Positions 1-8,775 of a DNA stretch of 64,000 nt are shown in pieces. Position numbers and translations under genes: made by a program. The stretch is taken from contig JADGIF010000001.1 in NCBI GenBank assembly GCA_018985225.1, positions 31,617 through 95,616 on the forward strand. The letters run 5' to 3'. The notes beneath the pieces are model-generated. The model saw only the letters and a program-made list of their open reading frames with translations. It made no database searches and was not told the DNA's origin. Origin of the DNA: Amoeboradix gromovi. Lineage: Eukaryota > Sanchytriomycota > Sanchytriomycetes > Sanchytriales > Sanchytriaceae. Each line of letters begins with the position of its first letter. The first letter of the stretch is position 1.

Positions 1-1155
1 AAGGAAGTGGTCAAGGAATTGTAGACACAATTAAGGAAGTACACATGAGAACGAAAACGTGGAAAGATTCATTAAGTGGGTCCAAGTCCAACACTATATC
101 TTTTAAAGACTCGCCCATTCACACCCCTGCTTTTGCAATCAGTCCTACTAGACAAGTATACCCTGTGATGAAGAATAAACTGAAATTCAAATCTGCAGAA
201 GAAGCAAGAAAGGTTGCACTTGCTCTTTTTGACTATCTAAAGAAACCTTCAAGAGATTACTTGATCCCAGAAGATTTGTTCTTATTAATTGAAAATAAGG
301 AAAAAATAGATTCCATATTTAAAGTGTTCGATGTGAACGGAGACGGTAGCATAACTCGAAGAGAACTCCGGCAGAGGTTTGTGCTAATATATGAAGAGTT
401 CTGGAGGCTTAATAGCTCCATGTCTACAGCAGATTACGCATTAAGGCAGCTAGACACGATCACATTAATAATAGTTCTAGTAATCATCTGCTTCAGCTGG
501 CTGATAGTTTTTAATTATAACATACAAAGTTTACTTATTATAATGTCTTCTACGGTCTTGGGGTACGTATTTGTGATCGGAAATTCGGCTAAAAACCTTT
601 TCGAGTGTTTGGTATTTGTATTTATCACACAGTATATGTTTCTAATGTAGCCCTTACGATTGTGGTGATAGAGTTTTAATTGAGGAAGACAGCTACTTTG
701 TTAAAGACATATTTATCTTGACTACAGTGTTTACCAAGGGCGATGGCACTATAACTTATATACCAAACAGCTGGCTATCACAGAGGCCTATATTTAACTT
801 TAGAAGATCTCAAAACATGTGGGACTGCGTCTCAATTGTTGTCTTGTACTCGATTGATGATCGATTGCTACAGCAGCTTTGCGAAAAAATGGATCAGTAC
901 TTCAGAGGAAATACTGTAGATTTTACTGGACCCAATGGAATTGATTATGCTAATATACTTGACAATCATAGAATAGATTTAAAATTTTGGTATGAATGTA
1001 GAGGAAATTGGCAAAATACTGGTCTAAAGGGACAGAGACGCATGAGGGCTTTCAATAGAATTCGTGAGGTTGCTAAAGAACTAGGAATAACATATACACC
1101 ATTGGCCCAGAACTTCAATGTACTAAAGCCACCGACATTTGATTTTGGTAAATAA
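1..1155 (+). CDS. EF-hand MscS-type mechanosensitive ion channel (5' end outside window)
   Basis: Membrane channel of the small-conductance mechanosensitive family; the fungal Msy1/Msy2 members carry an EF-hand and act in ER or plasma membrane during osmotic shock. The frame is open from the window edge, so the N-terminal helices are missing. Visible in order: an EF-hand loop (DVNGDGSITRRE), two hydrophobic helices, then the MscS pore and beta domain (YVFVIGNSAKNLFECLVFVF, later GTITYIPNSWL). The frame ends early at 650 unless the 19-nt intron at 632-650 is removed; splicing gives ITHPYDCGDRVLIEEDSY, the conserved start of the MscS beta domain. The stop codon lies inside an AATAAA signal (1151-1156). 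Family call is firm; the exact paralogue is not. Confidence 0.9.
632..650 (+). other. 19-nt spliceosomal intron in the MscS gene
   Basis: GTATATGTTTCTAATGTAG, inserted in phase 2 between ACA CA and C CCT. Removal joins FVFIT to HPYDCGDRV, the conserved MscS sequence, and removes an in-frame TAG. The CTAAT box lies 4 nt before the 3' splice site. Confidence 0.92.
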
Positions 1156-1156
1156 A
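1151..1156 (+). terminator. AATAAA poly(A) signal overlapping the MscS stop codon
   Basis: The sequence AAA TAA AC places the TAA stop inside AATAAA. The next gene starts only 26 bp downstream, so cleavage probably falls inside its 5' region (inference). Confidence 0.5.
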
Positions 1157-1181
1157 CTTGTTTTATTTGAAATCTTACCCC

Positions 1182-2102
1182 ATGGAATTTTGTGTCTCTG
1201 TAGTTGAAGAGTCACTGTTTTGTGAGCCAAGTTTTTCAGAAATATGCATAGGAGAAGATCTCTCAACAGGAATAACAAGGTATGTGTTCAAAAAGGGCCA
1301 CGTTACCGGTTGTGTTGATATATTTGAGAGCGGATACATTGTATTTGAAAACAATAAGTGGATTTTCCATTCTTCGCTAAATTCGTCTTTTGCTTTTAAA
1401 AAAGTTAAGAGGATCATTACTCGCGTCTTCACAGTTAGTTCAGCAGATAAGTATACATTTTACTTACCTTATAATTATGCGGATTTGCCAAATGTGTATG
1501 CATTAGAACTATTGCAGCCTGAATTGCCATCTATACACAAGAGCAGAAAAAAAAGAAAAGTTGAGTGTTGGTTTTGTATGTCATCTGCGCATTTTGACAA
1601 ATCATTGGTAACTCAAGTTTTGAACCACTTCTATATCACTGCAGCAAAAGGCCCGATGTCAATTTCACACGGCTTGATAATTCCAATAGAGCATATTGCA
1701 GTTGATCAAATGGATAGTAATTGTAGACTAGAATTAACACTGTTGTTGAAACATATCGAATCTTACTTTAAAGCTTCAAATCTAACCTTTATATTTTGGA
1801 TCTCCAAAAAGGTATTACAGGCTGATAAGCTACACGATATTATAAGCTTTATGGGTCTTGAGCACGAATTGTTTAATAAGCTTCCTAAATTGCAACTCGA
1901 TGAATTTAAAATAGACTTTGAAAGAGACAAAACAGAGTGCTTTTTTATTGATAAAAATACCTTGCACACCATAAGGAATTTCAGATATCTTGATTTTGTA
2001 TTTCATTCAGCCGGAGTCCCGATGGACTGGAAAGACAGAAGAGATGAGAAATCACAAAGGGAATGTATAGAGTTTATAAGTAAAATACCGCATCTTTATT
2101 AA
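1182..2102 (+). CDS. CWF19/Drn1-like protein without the phosphoesterase domain
   Basis: Cwf19L1/Drn1 proteins associate with the spliceosome and with lariat debranching. The C-terminal two thirds fits the CwfJ C1 and C2 domains: CWFCMSSAHFDKSLVTQV, then HFYITAAKGPMSISHGLIIP, and a final VPMDWKDRRDEKSQ. The family normally has an N-terminal metallophosphatase-like domain; here about 130 residues precede the CwfJ part and I see no metal-binding motifs in them. Start chosen at the first ATG (1182). The 3' end overlaps the convergent small gene by 29 bp. 306 aa. Confidence 0.8.
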   Translation: MEFCVSVVEESLFCEPSFSEICIGEDLSTGITRYVFKKGHVTGCVDIFESGYIVFENNKWIFHSSLNSSFAFKKVKRIITRVFTVSSADKYTFYLPYNYADLPNVYALELLQPELPSIHKSRKKRKVECWFCMSSAHFDKSLVTQVLNHFYITAAKGPMSISHGLIIPIEHIAVDQMDSNCRLELTLLLKHIESYFKASNLTFIFWISKKVLQADKLHDIISFMGLEHELFNKLPKLQLDEFKIDFERDKTECFFIDKNTLHTIRNFRYLDFVFHSAGVPMDWKDRRDEKSQRECIEFISKIPHLY

Positions 2103-2325
2103 TAGCATCAGCCTTAATTCCTGTAATTAGCTTGGCCAATTCAGATGGCTTTGACAGTAGATCCTCATTTTGGGTGGTACCTTTAACGTCTGATGAAAAT
2201 AAATTTGTTATGTTATCTAATTTCATTCTAGTATCCTCCAACGACTTTTGCGGTATGTTTAGCTGATCAAAATCAATAATTTGGACTTTATCGTTGTTTA
2301 TCTTCTTCTTTAGTTTGAAAGACAT
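2074..2325 (-). CDS. Small hypothetical protein, 83 aa
   Basis: Not recognised. Begins MSFKLKKKINNDKVQIIDFD; basic N-terminus, then a mixed helical-looking region without transmembrane segment. It ends inside the 3' end of the CWF19-like gene (29 bp antisense overlap) and starts 17 bp from the divergent Sel1 gene. Its amino-acid composition (K, D, N, L, S) matches real proteins here better than an antisense shadow, and most of it does not overlap another gene. A real small gene is likely but unproven. Confidence 0.5.
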   Translation of the reverse strand: MSFKLKKKINNDKVQIIDFDQLNIPQKSLEDTRMKLDNITNLFSSDVKGTTQNEDLLSKPSELAKLITGIKADAINKDAVFYL

Positions 2326-2342
2326 CTATAAATCCGTGTTTT
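2326..2342. promoter_or_regulatory. 17-bp divergent intergenic region
   Basis: Only 17 bp separate the start codons of the 83-aa gene (minus) and the Sel1 gene (plus). It contains a CTATAAAT stretch. A shared promoter must extend into one or both coding sequences (inference). Confidence 0.4.
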
Positions 2343-3068
2343 ATGAAATTGAGGACAATCCAAAGGATATTGGGAAAACTTGGAAATGAGAATAAGAGCG
2401 AAAAGTTTAGTTATATACAATCAATATATGTTAATAACAAATGGCCAATCGAATTTAAAAACGCAAAGGACCATATAAAAGAATTGGAATCAAATGGCTT
2501 GTACAAGTGCAGCGCGATATGCAGATATTATAGTGCAGATGTTACGGAAAAAGCCGAGCTAATAGATTCGGCTTACAGGCTCAAAGCTTTGGACGATCAG
2601 GACTTGCAAGAGAGTTTGAAATACTTGGTAGAAAATGAGAAGGAAAATAAGTATTGCAGCTATGTCATTGGAAGTATGCTGATAAATAAACACGAGGAAA
2701 AAGGTCTTGGAAGACTAAAGTTTGCCATGGATGAAGTAGAGCATGCCAGAGATTTATACTGTCAAGTATTAATAAAACGCAAAAAGCATAAGGAAGTACT
2801 GGAATTACTAACAGCTTTGCCGAAACTGACAGCAAAAGACAAGTTTTGGATACACTTGGCAGAAAAAGACAAATTAAAATCTATTGCTGCACTTGTTGAG
2901 TCGGCAGAACTTGGATTAAGAGATGCTCAGTACAATTTAGGATGTGCTTATCTCGATGATCAACTAAATGGTGGTATACCAGAAGCACAATCCTGGTTTT
3001 ACCTAGCAGCATTCCAAGGGCATCCTAATGCAATAAAAAATTTGGAAAAGTTTATGCAAAAAACCTAG
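2343..3068 (+). CDS. Sel1-like repeat protein
   Basis: Helical-repeat protein of 241 aa. The C-terminal part has a clear Sel1 signature: AELGLRDAQYNLGCAYLDD, then PEAQSWFYLAAFQGHPNAIK (alanine-rich helix pairs with A-x-x-x-LG spacing). The upstream part looks like weaker repeats of the same kind. Sel1 proteins are adaptor scaffolds, for example in ER-associated degradation; no partner can be assigned. No signal peptide or membrane segment is evident. Confidence 0.7.
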   Translation: MKLRTIQRILGKLGNENKSEKFSYIQSIYVNNKWPIEFKNAKDHIKELESNGLYKCSAICRYYSADVTEKAELIDSAYRLKALDDQDLQESLKYLVENEKENKYCSYVIGSMLINKHEEKGLGRLKFAMDEVEHARDLYCQVLIKRKKHKEVLELLTALPKLTAKDKFWIHLAEKDKLKSIAALVESAELGLRDAQYNLGCAYLDDQLNGGIPEAQSWFYLAAFQGHPNAIKNLEKFMQKT

Positions 3069-3421
3069 TTTTGTAAGCACCTAAGATGGACTCTATGAAT
3101 TACAGGCAGGTATTAATAAAGAAATTTTACTTGAAAATCAATTTCAATGTTTTGAAGAGAAAACCCAGCTTGGTGACGGCCTAATGTATGTGATTGAGCA
3201 TTTAACAACTGTTTATTTATAAGTTGTCTTAGCCTTGAAAATTGAGTGGGTGTTTTACAAAAATTTATTTAATTGTTTTGAATAATCGAGTGATAAAGCT
3301 TCTAGCCAGTATTGAGATATTCCGGATATTGGGGAATATGTGTCTGCTGCTTGATAATGCAATTAGTGCCTATCAGTTGTCTAAAAATCATAACGTTTAA
3401 TTGAAACAAGGAAGTATTTGC
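3069..3421. other. Intergenic, 353 bp, no supported gene
   Basis: Contains one 32-codon ATG frame from 3087 (MDSMNYRQVLIKKFYLK...) without recognisable features, and AT-rich sequence that presumably holds the COQ9 promoter. No tRNA, repeat or conserved RNA was seen. Confidence 0.4.
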
Positions 3422-3997
3422 ATGAACAACTTGCGTAAATCCGTGTTAACAAAAGCCTTGGAATTTGTCCCACAGCATGGATTTACAGCGACTAGCATTG
3501 AGATGGCTTTGCAGCACAAGAATCTATCAGTGGGGTTTATTGGTAGCGTTCAGCCTATAGATTTAGTGGACTATTCCCAGACAGAATTGTTGTCCAGGAT
3601 TGAAGCTAGCAATGATTCTGACCTGTATTGTAATCTAAGTCGCCGGTTTAAAAGTAGGAACAACATTATGAAGAACTATGCTGCACACTGGGTTGGTGCA
3701 ACTGTCGAACTTTCAAAATATCCGGTGGTTGCATCTCATATCTTACAGCAGCAATGCCATGATCTGCTCTACAACTCCGGTGATAAAAGCGTTGATGTGA
3801 ATTGGTATCTTCGGTACGGTTTATTGTCCAATATGATTGTCACTAGCGATTTGTATTTGAGTCAAGACGAAAGTTTAAACTTTACCGCAAACGACAAATT
3901 TGTGGACGAGATACTAGATGGTTTTAAAAGAGCTGATTTGAATAGTATGAAGATTGCTTATAAACTTGAAATGATGTTTTCTTCAATTTTAAAATAA
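3422..3997 (+). CDS. COQ9: COQ9 ubiquinone biosynthesis protein
   Basis: Lipid-binding accessory factor of the mitochondrial coenzyme Q synthome, needed for COQ7 hydroxylase function. Diagnostic segments are ALEFVPQHGFTATSIEMAL (TetR-like helix region) near the N-terminus and VDVNWYLRYGLLSNMIVTSD with a following LYLSQDES, the COQ9 C-terminal domain (family: D-x-x-x-RR..L..IY..TELYML.D.S). 191 aa from the ATG at 3422; no long presequence is visible. It ends 6 bp from the convergent MET2 stop. Confidence 0.85.
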   Translation: MNNLRKSVLTKALEFVPQHGFTATSIEMALQHKNLSVGFIGSVQPIDLVDYSQTELLSRIEASNDSDLYCNLSRRFKSRNNIMKNYAAHWVGATVELSKYPVVASHILQQQCHDLLYNSGDKSVDVNWYLRYGLLSNMIVTSDLYLSQDESLNFTANDKFVDEILDGFKRADLNSMKIAYKLEMMFSSILK

Positions 3998-4003
3998 GAC
4001 TGT

Positions 4004-4969
4004 TTACTTTAGAAACTGAATCATCTCTTCAATAAACAGATTGGTATCTACTAAAAAGCTGTCGTGCCCTAGCTCTGATTCTATCGCAAAATGTTTTGAT
4101 TTGTGGTTTGTGCAATGATTTTGAATGGCTTCTACATGGTGAGGAGGGAATAAAATATCCGTGGAAAAACTTATTGACAAAGTAGGCACTAATATATCAC
4201 CTTTCAACTTAAACCTATCCATGTTTTCCAATAGTTTCAAATAGTCTTTCTTTTTAAACCGAGTGTTGAACTTTTGAGCCTGGTAATGTAAATATGACCA
4301 AGAAGCAAATGCATGAGGATGTGGATCTTCTAGATAATCTGCGCTTGGAGTTTTTAATACAGCATCGACATGATCTACACAGGTATCCAAATCCTCTTTG
4401 CAGCTGGTATCAACTTGGCCATTCATTGCATACAAGCGATTGTCACAAATATTATTATCGAACTTGTCAAATGATTGCGGAGATCTATAAGAGAGCATTG
4501 CAATCATCCTAGCTAGAGCCATGCCATTCGGTAAAAAAAGTGCTTGACGCTGGCATTCGTTCCAGCAGAGCAGCCAATCTGTAGCTTTCGCGGCAGTAGA
4601 CAAGCAGACACAGTTCTCGACTATACTAGGATATTTTTGCGCAAAATCAAGTGCATAGAAGCCGCCTAAACTGCCACCAATAACTGATTTCAGTAAATAA
4701 ACATTTAATTTTTTCAAGGCTCTATAAATTATTTCGTTCTCTTCTGAAATAGAAAATTCAGAAAATTCAGAGTGATAAGGACTAGATGGGATAGTAAAAC
4801 AGATACAGCAAAACCTCCTATATAGCTTGTTAATACTCCACCATTCATTAGCATTACAGTGACCTGTTAAAGCGTGAAATAGGAGTATATAAGGCTTTTT
4901 ACCATCAATTGGCAATGAAGACCAATAATTCAGATGTATCGTTTTGTTTTTAAAGCAGATCGAAATCAT
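4004..4969 (-). CDS. MET2: Homoserine O-acetyltransferase (MET2 type)
   Basis: Alpha/beta-hydrolase-fold enzyme that acetylates homoserine in fungal methionine synthesis. Visible: the oxyanion strand PYILLFHALTGH, nucleophile elbow SVIGGSLGGFYALDFAQKYP with the catalytic Ser, the acid in SFSTDILFPP, and the base in ELGHDSFL. 321 aa from the ATG at 4969, short for the family, with the lid region compact. It shares a 145-bp promoter region with the divergent dolichol kinase gene. A homoserine O-succinyltransferase of the same fold is the alternative. Confidence 0.82.
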   Translation of the reverse strand: MISICFKNKTIHLNYWSSLPIDGKKPYILLFHALTGHCNANEWWSINKLYRRFCCICFTIPSSPYHSEFSEFSISEENEIIYRALKKLNVYLLKSVIGGSLGGFYALDFAQKYPSIVENCVCLSTAAKATDWLLCWNECQRQALFLPNGMALARMIAMLSYRSPQSFDKFDNNICDNRLYAMNGQVDTSCKEDLDTCVDHVDAVLKTPSADYLEDPHPHAFASWSYLHYQAQKFNTRFKKKDYLKLLENMDRFKLKGDILVPTLSISFSTDILFPPHHVEAIQNHCTNHKSKHFAIESELGHDSFLVDTNLFIEEMIQFLK

Positions 4970-5114
4970 GTGTTTCAAATTGACTTTTCAACGGCTCTAA
5001 TCCTTGTCATAAAAATCGCAGTTAGATGCCTACCAAACATTGTAAATCAAATAGATTTCTGATTTTGCACACTTCAAACCCGATTTTTATAATGTTTTAA
5101 AACTCAGGTTTCAC
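4970..5114. promoter_or_regulatory. Divergent promoter region of MET2 and dolichol kinase
   Basis: 145 bp between two divergent starts, among the larger divergent gaps here. It is AT-rich with TTTATAATG near the plus-strand gene. No specific operator recognised. Confidence 0.4.
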
Positions 5115-6095
5115 ATGCTGACCACTCCGGCTCTTTTGAGAAGAGATACCAACAGCTACCTGAATGTTATTGTTGACACCTTGTTTTTACATACTTTAGT
5201 GTACATGGCGTTGTTATATATTCACGTATCATATAAGCAGACAGCATCATTTTACGTTTTGTTGCTCTGGCCCATGCTAACATTTCTTTCTTTAATTAAC
5301 TATGTTATTCCTGTGCTAGAAATGGTGATTCCATCCCTCTTTTTTGCCTACAACTTCTCAGTTGTTTGTGCTGGCGTGTTTACATGGAATATGGTTGATT
5401 TTAAATCCAAAAGTCTGTTTCGTAAGATATTTCATCTCATGTGCTTATTCCTCTACCTCTTTGATTATTACTACTTCGACTACTTTATTTTATCCTTGAC
5501 TATTGTGTTTTACATTATGTTAATCTTAGAGTTCACCCGCTTTGGGTCCCTGCACTTGCCAAACAACAGCCATTTGTCATCTTTTAAAAGGCATTCTATA
5601 CTTTTATCTAATTATTTATCCCATATTCTGTACGCCCACGAACAACAGACTTTAATCACATCGCATATAGAACTGCTAATCGGGTGTAGCCTCGGCTACT
5701 ATATAGAGTACGTGTTCTTTTACCCTGTTAGATATCCATTAGCACACGCGGGCTTATCATGCATTGGGGTTGGTGACAGTATGGCAAGTTGGGTTGGCCA
5801 GTATAGCTTTAAAATAGCTTCTTTACACCTTGATTCAAAGAAACTGGAGAAATTAAGATGGCCTGGGTCCAATAAGACTATTTTAGGAAGTGCCGCATTC
5901 TTTGCAAGCAGTTTTATTTTTATAAAAATAATTACTCAGAATCAAGCAGGAGAAGGAAACGAAGAAATTGAATGGAAATTGTACACATTTTCGCTGTTTA
6001 TTGCCACTTTAAGTGAGATATATACGGTTCACGACAACATTATATCCCCAGTGATGTTTTATATCACATATCACGCTATTAATGGCTATAAGTAA
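5115..6095 (+). CDS. Dolichol kinase (SEC59 type)
   Basis: Multi-pass ER enzyme that phosphorylates dolichol with CTP, feeding N-glycosylation, GPI anchors and O-mannosylation. 326 aa, almost entirely hydrophobic helices. Diagnostic motifs: RKIFHLM (about 103-109), the CTP-binding loop CIGVGDSMASWVGQY (216-230), and LRWPGSNKTILGSAAFF (family W-x-x-x-KT-x-EG). The 3' end overlaps the convergent Alba-like gene by 10 bp. Confidence 0.88.
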   Translation: MLTTPALLRRDTNSYLNVIVDTLFLHTLVYMALLYIHVSYKQTASFYVLLLWPMLTFLSLINYVIPVLEMVIPSLFFAYNFSVVCAGVFTWNMVDFKSKSLFRKIFHLMCLFLYLFDYYYFDYFILSLTIVFYIMLILEFTRFGSLHLPNNSHLSSFKRHSILLSNYLSHILYAHEQQTLITSHIELLIGCSLGYYIEYVFFYPVRYPLAHAGLSCIGVGDSMASWVGQYSFKIASLHLDSKKLEKLRWPGSNKTILGSAAFFASSFIFIKIITQNQAGEGNEEIEWKLYTFSLFIATLSEIYTVHDNIISPVMFYITYHAINGYK

Positions 6096-6466
6096 GCAGG
6101 TGTCTGCTCTGTACAATGATCCATGCCTGACAACTGCATAACACTAAGAGTTATCGTAAATACAGGTTCATGATTTTCAACTTTTATAGAATCTAGAGGC
6201 TCCTGAGCAATCCAATTACCCGGCAAAGAGTAGGATGAGAGGTGATTATATTGAAACACTCTATTGTTTCTTTTTAAAACCTCTGCAATACTAATAACTT
6301 TATTAATTGCCTTACCTGATGCTGAAAGCCTAATTTGTTGGTGGGTGCTTAAATATTTTTGTGCTTTTTCAATTACAGCTTTCATTTTAGAGCCTCGATG
6401 AACAGTTAAGAAATCGGAAGCTTTAGAATCAGACGTTGATTTGTTGCTGTTACAGTTGGAATGCAT
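6086..6466 (-). CDS. Alba-family RNA-binding protein (RPP25/POP6/MDP2-like)
   Basis: 126 aa. The core KAVIEKAQKYLSTHQQIRLSASGKAINKVISIAEVLKRN fits the Alba fold; the segment IRLSASGKAINKVI is the nucleic-acid-binding loop and helix typical of Rpp25-like subunits of RNase P/MRP. Basic N-terminal leader, short C-terminal extension. Which eukaryotic Alba subfamily it belongs to cannot be told by eye. Overlaps the dolichol kinase 3' end by 10 bp. Confidence 0.7.
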   Translation of the reverse strand: MHSNCNSNKSTSDSKASDFLTVHRGSKMKAVIEKAQKYLSTHQQIRLSASGKAINKVISIAEVLKRNNRVFQYNHLSSYSLPGNWIAQEPLDSIKVENHEPVFTITLSVMQLSGMDHCTEQTPAYL

Positions 6467-6510
6467 GTCAAACTTGGAGTTTAAAATCCAATTAAATTCA
6501 AAAAATAAAT

Positions 6511-7065
6511 TTATTCTAGTAATCCTTGCGCTCTATCTGCAGCCACTTGTGCATTATTCAACTCCATCAGTAGTCTACCAGGGTCGATCTCCATCAATCC
6601 TGGAATCAAAGTACCAAGAAACGACAAAACAACATTATAAATTGAAGCAAGTTGAGTAGTTGGTTGACGATCATGCACAACTATGTGAAAATTCATATGA
6701 GCAAAATAGCCAATAAAACCCAAGGCAAAACAAAATGCAACTTGCTCCATTGATTCCATAAAGATCATTAGCAAAAAAATTAATCTAATTCCAAATGATA
6801 AGAAATGCCGATTGTTTTGCGGATTCTGCTCAAGTGGATCAATCGGAGTGTTGCTAGGTCGCTCTGGAACTGGTTTCGAATAATTTTTAGGAATGACTAC
6901 AATCGTATCAGTTGTATATAAAATGTCGTCATCTCTTAAGACCACACCATCTCTAATCCAAATGCCTTCTGAATTAACATTTTTCTTTTTTAGCATGGAG
7001 ATGCACGCGTTAATGGTACCTCTGAAATCCATTTCGAAGAATGAAGAAAATATGAAAATTTTCAT
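6511..7065 (-). CDS. Ubiquitin-like domain membrane protein (HERP/TMUB-like)
   Basis: 184 aa from the ATG at 7065. Residues about 1-60 resemble a ubiquitin-like fold (GTINACISMLKKKNV, then GIWIRDGVVLRDDDILYTTD). A Pro-rich linker follows, then two or three hydrophobic segments (LSFGIRLIFLLMIFMES, VAFCFALGFIGYFAHM, IYNVVLSFLGTLIPG). This order matches HERP/TMUB-type ER proteins that recruit ERAD components. The assignment rests on architecture, not on close identity. Confidence 0.5.
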   Translation of the reverse strand: MKIFIFSSFFEMDFRGTINACISMLKKKNVNSEGIWIRDGVVLRDDDILYTTDTIVVIPKNYSKPVPERPSNTPIDPLEQNPQNNRHFLSFGIRLIFLLMIFMESMEQVAFCFALGFIGYFAHMNFHIVVHDRQPTTQLASIYNVVLSFLGTLIPGLMEIDPGRLLMELNNAQVAADRAQGLLE

Positions 7066-7158
7066 TCTGGTTTCAGATTTAATGGCTGCTGTTTTTACTA
7101 TGAGCAATCTTTTCCATAGCCTTAGATAGTTTGTTTTTTCATCTCCTTTTTCAAACTC

Positions 7159-8358
7159 ATGTTGAAGAGTTTGAAAATAGGGCTCGTCAACACTTGCGGA
7201 GTAGTAACATTTAAAAAAGAACCAAAGAGGGCGTCAAATTTATTTATGCTAGTGTTTTTCATAATGGACTCCTCTATAGACAAGGGTATCATGGTTCTAT
7301 ATTTCGACAAATTTGAGAACATGCCGAAATTAAAAAATGGTGACATTGTATACCTGGAAGGGTATTTTCAAAGACATGGTGATAAAACGCAAATCAAGGC
7401 TTCGAGGTTACTAGTACATCCTTTTGTTGAAGAGGAATTGAAAAGCCTGAGTATAATTTCAGAATTACTTTCATTTTCAAAAACGCTGTCAAATAGGATT
7501 GAAGTTACCCTGCTAAGCGACTTCACTCCTGGTAACTGTTATGGTGCCATAGTGCAAATCAAATTTATTGATTTTGTGGCTAAAAACAGAGTTTTTCTGA
7601 AGTGTACAGACTACTCTCAAAATTCAAAGCTACTTTCTTTCAAGTTTGATTTCGATGATATAAAGCTTCCATTACTAAACTGTGTTTGTTGGGATGAGAT
7701 GGCGAACATGGCCAAGGATCTTAACATAAATGACTTTGTTAGGTTTTCCGCAGTCAAGACCAAATTGGACGCTTGTGGATATATTGAAGCAGCTGCTAGA
7801 GCTCACAAAAACTCGATAGAAAAGATTAAACCGGATGATTCTCTTGTGCAGCTACTTTTGCAGCGTAAGTCAAATTGGCTGGAGAACTCATACCCTTATA
7901 TCTTTTATACAAAAATAGACGAAATTAGGTTACTAGCAAATGTTAAATGCTCTGGCTATTATAGAGTGGAAGTTAACTTTTTTGACTATTTTCCAAAGTA
8001 TTTGCTCTCTGCAGTTTATTGTTACTGCCAAACTTGTCAAAAGTGGTCTAATCTCGATTTTAGCTTCGGTTGTCAGAGATGCAATAACAATGGAGCCGAT
8101 GAAATTAGATATACATACCAATACGAATTTATTGTGATGCAGCAGAATGAATTCTACCATCTTGAATTAAGCTACGATTATGCGAATTTATTCTTCGGGT
8201 ATATACCGGAAGCATCGTCCAACGGAATTTCACCAGATCCTGGTATACTTCTATCTGAGTTTAGAGACTTAAAAAAGGCTATGGTCTTGGGCATTTATTT
8301 TGACTCAGATAGTCGAAAAATTAAAATTGTAGACACAATTTGTTTTAGGCATAAGTAA
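7159..8358 (+). CDS. POT1: Protection of telomeres protein POT1-like
   Basis: Single-strand telomeric DNA-binding shelterin subunit. The first 95 residues match the Pot1 OB1 domain: LKSLKIGLVNTCGVVTFKKE, KNGDIVYLEGYFQRH and IKASRLLVHP (family: K-GDIVRFHRLKI). A second OB-like domain follows. The C-terminal third holds a probable zinc ribbon with two Cys pairs, CQTCQKW and CQRC. 399 aa, shorter than human POT1. It converges on SDHD with 8 bp between stops. Confidence 0.78.
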   Translation: MLKSLKIGLVNTCGVVTFKKEPKRASNLFMLVFFIMDSSIDKGIMVLYFDKFENMPKLKNGDIVYLEGYFQRHGDKTQIKASRLLVHPFVEEELKSLSIISELLSFSKTLSNRIEVTLLSDFTPGNCYGAIVQIKFIDFVAKNRVFLKCTDYSQNSKLLSFKFDFDDIKLPLLNCVCWDEMANMAKDLNINDFVRFSAVKTKLDACGYIEAAARAHKNSIEKIKPDDSLVQLLLQRKSNWLENSYPYIFYTKIDEIRLLANVKCSGYYRVEVNFFDYFPKYLLSAVYCYCQTCQKWSNLDFSFGCQRCNNNGADEIRYTYQYEFIVMQQNEFYHLELSYDYANLFFGYIPEASSNGISPDPGILLSEFRDLKKAMVLGIYFDSDSRKIKIVDTICFRHK

Positions 8359-8366
8359 ATGGTTTT

Positions 8367-8732
8367 TTATTGAGAATTTCTATGCCAAAAACCCTTGATT
8401 CCTTCCAATGGTAAATCGTGAGCACATAGATACCACCCTCCTAGAAGCACAGCGAGTGATAGTCCACGTGTAGCTGTTAGAGCAGAGCTACCAACAATAC
8501 CAAACTTGCGAACGTGAAGATAATCAACCAAAACTTGCTCAAGACCCCAATGACAATGTAATACTAAAGCAGATATTGTCAAATAATTCATCGGAGCAGG
8601 CAGTTCTCCAGTATATAAAGCAAATCCTATTGGTGGTAATAGCGCGACAGATAATACACGTTCGTATGTCCAATGGGTAGATCCCACAGCCTTAAGAGAT
8701 TGAGAACGTCTAAAAAAGAACCTTTGCCACAT
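8367..8732 (-). CDS. SDHD: Succinate dehydrogenase membrane anchor subunit (CybS)
   Basis: Mitochondrial complex II anchor binding heme b and ubiquinone. HWGLEQVLVDYLHV carries the CybS pattern (H-x-G-L...D-Y-x-H) with the heme-ligand His; three hydrophobic helices are visible (VLSVALLPPIGFALY, YLTISALVLHC, GLSLAVLLGGWYLC). Start taken at the ATG at 8732 because MWQRFFFRRSQSLK looks like a mitochondrial presequence. An upstream in-frame ATG at 8783 would overlap the EAF gene by 8 bp. Confidence 0.85.
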   Translation of the reverse strand: MWQRFFFRRSQSLKAVGSTHWTYERVLSVALLPPIGFALYTGELPAPMNYLTISALVLHCHWGLEQVLVDYLHVRKFGIVGSSALTATRGLSLAVLLGGWYLCAHDLPLEGIKGFWHRNSQ

Positions 8733-8775
8733 TATTGTGTCACAAAAAATATTAGAGCTAACATTATTTATTGAT

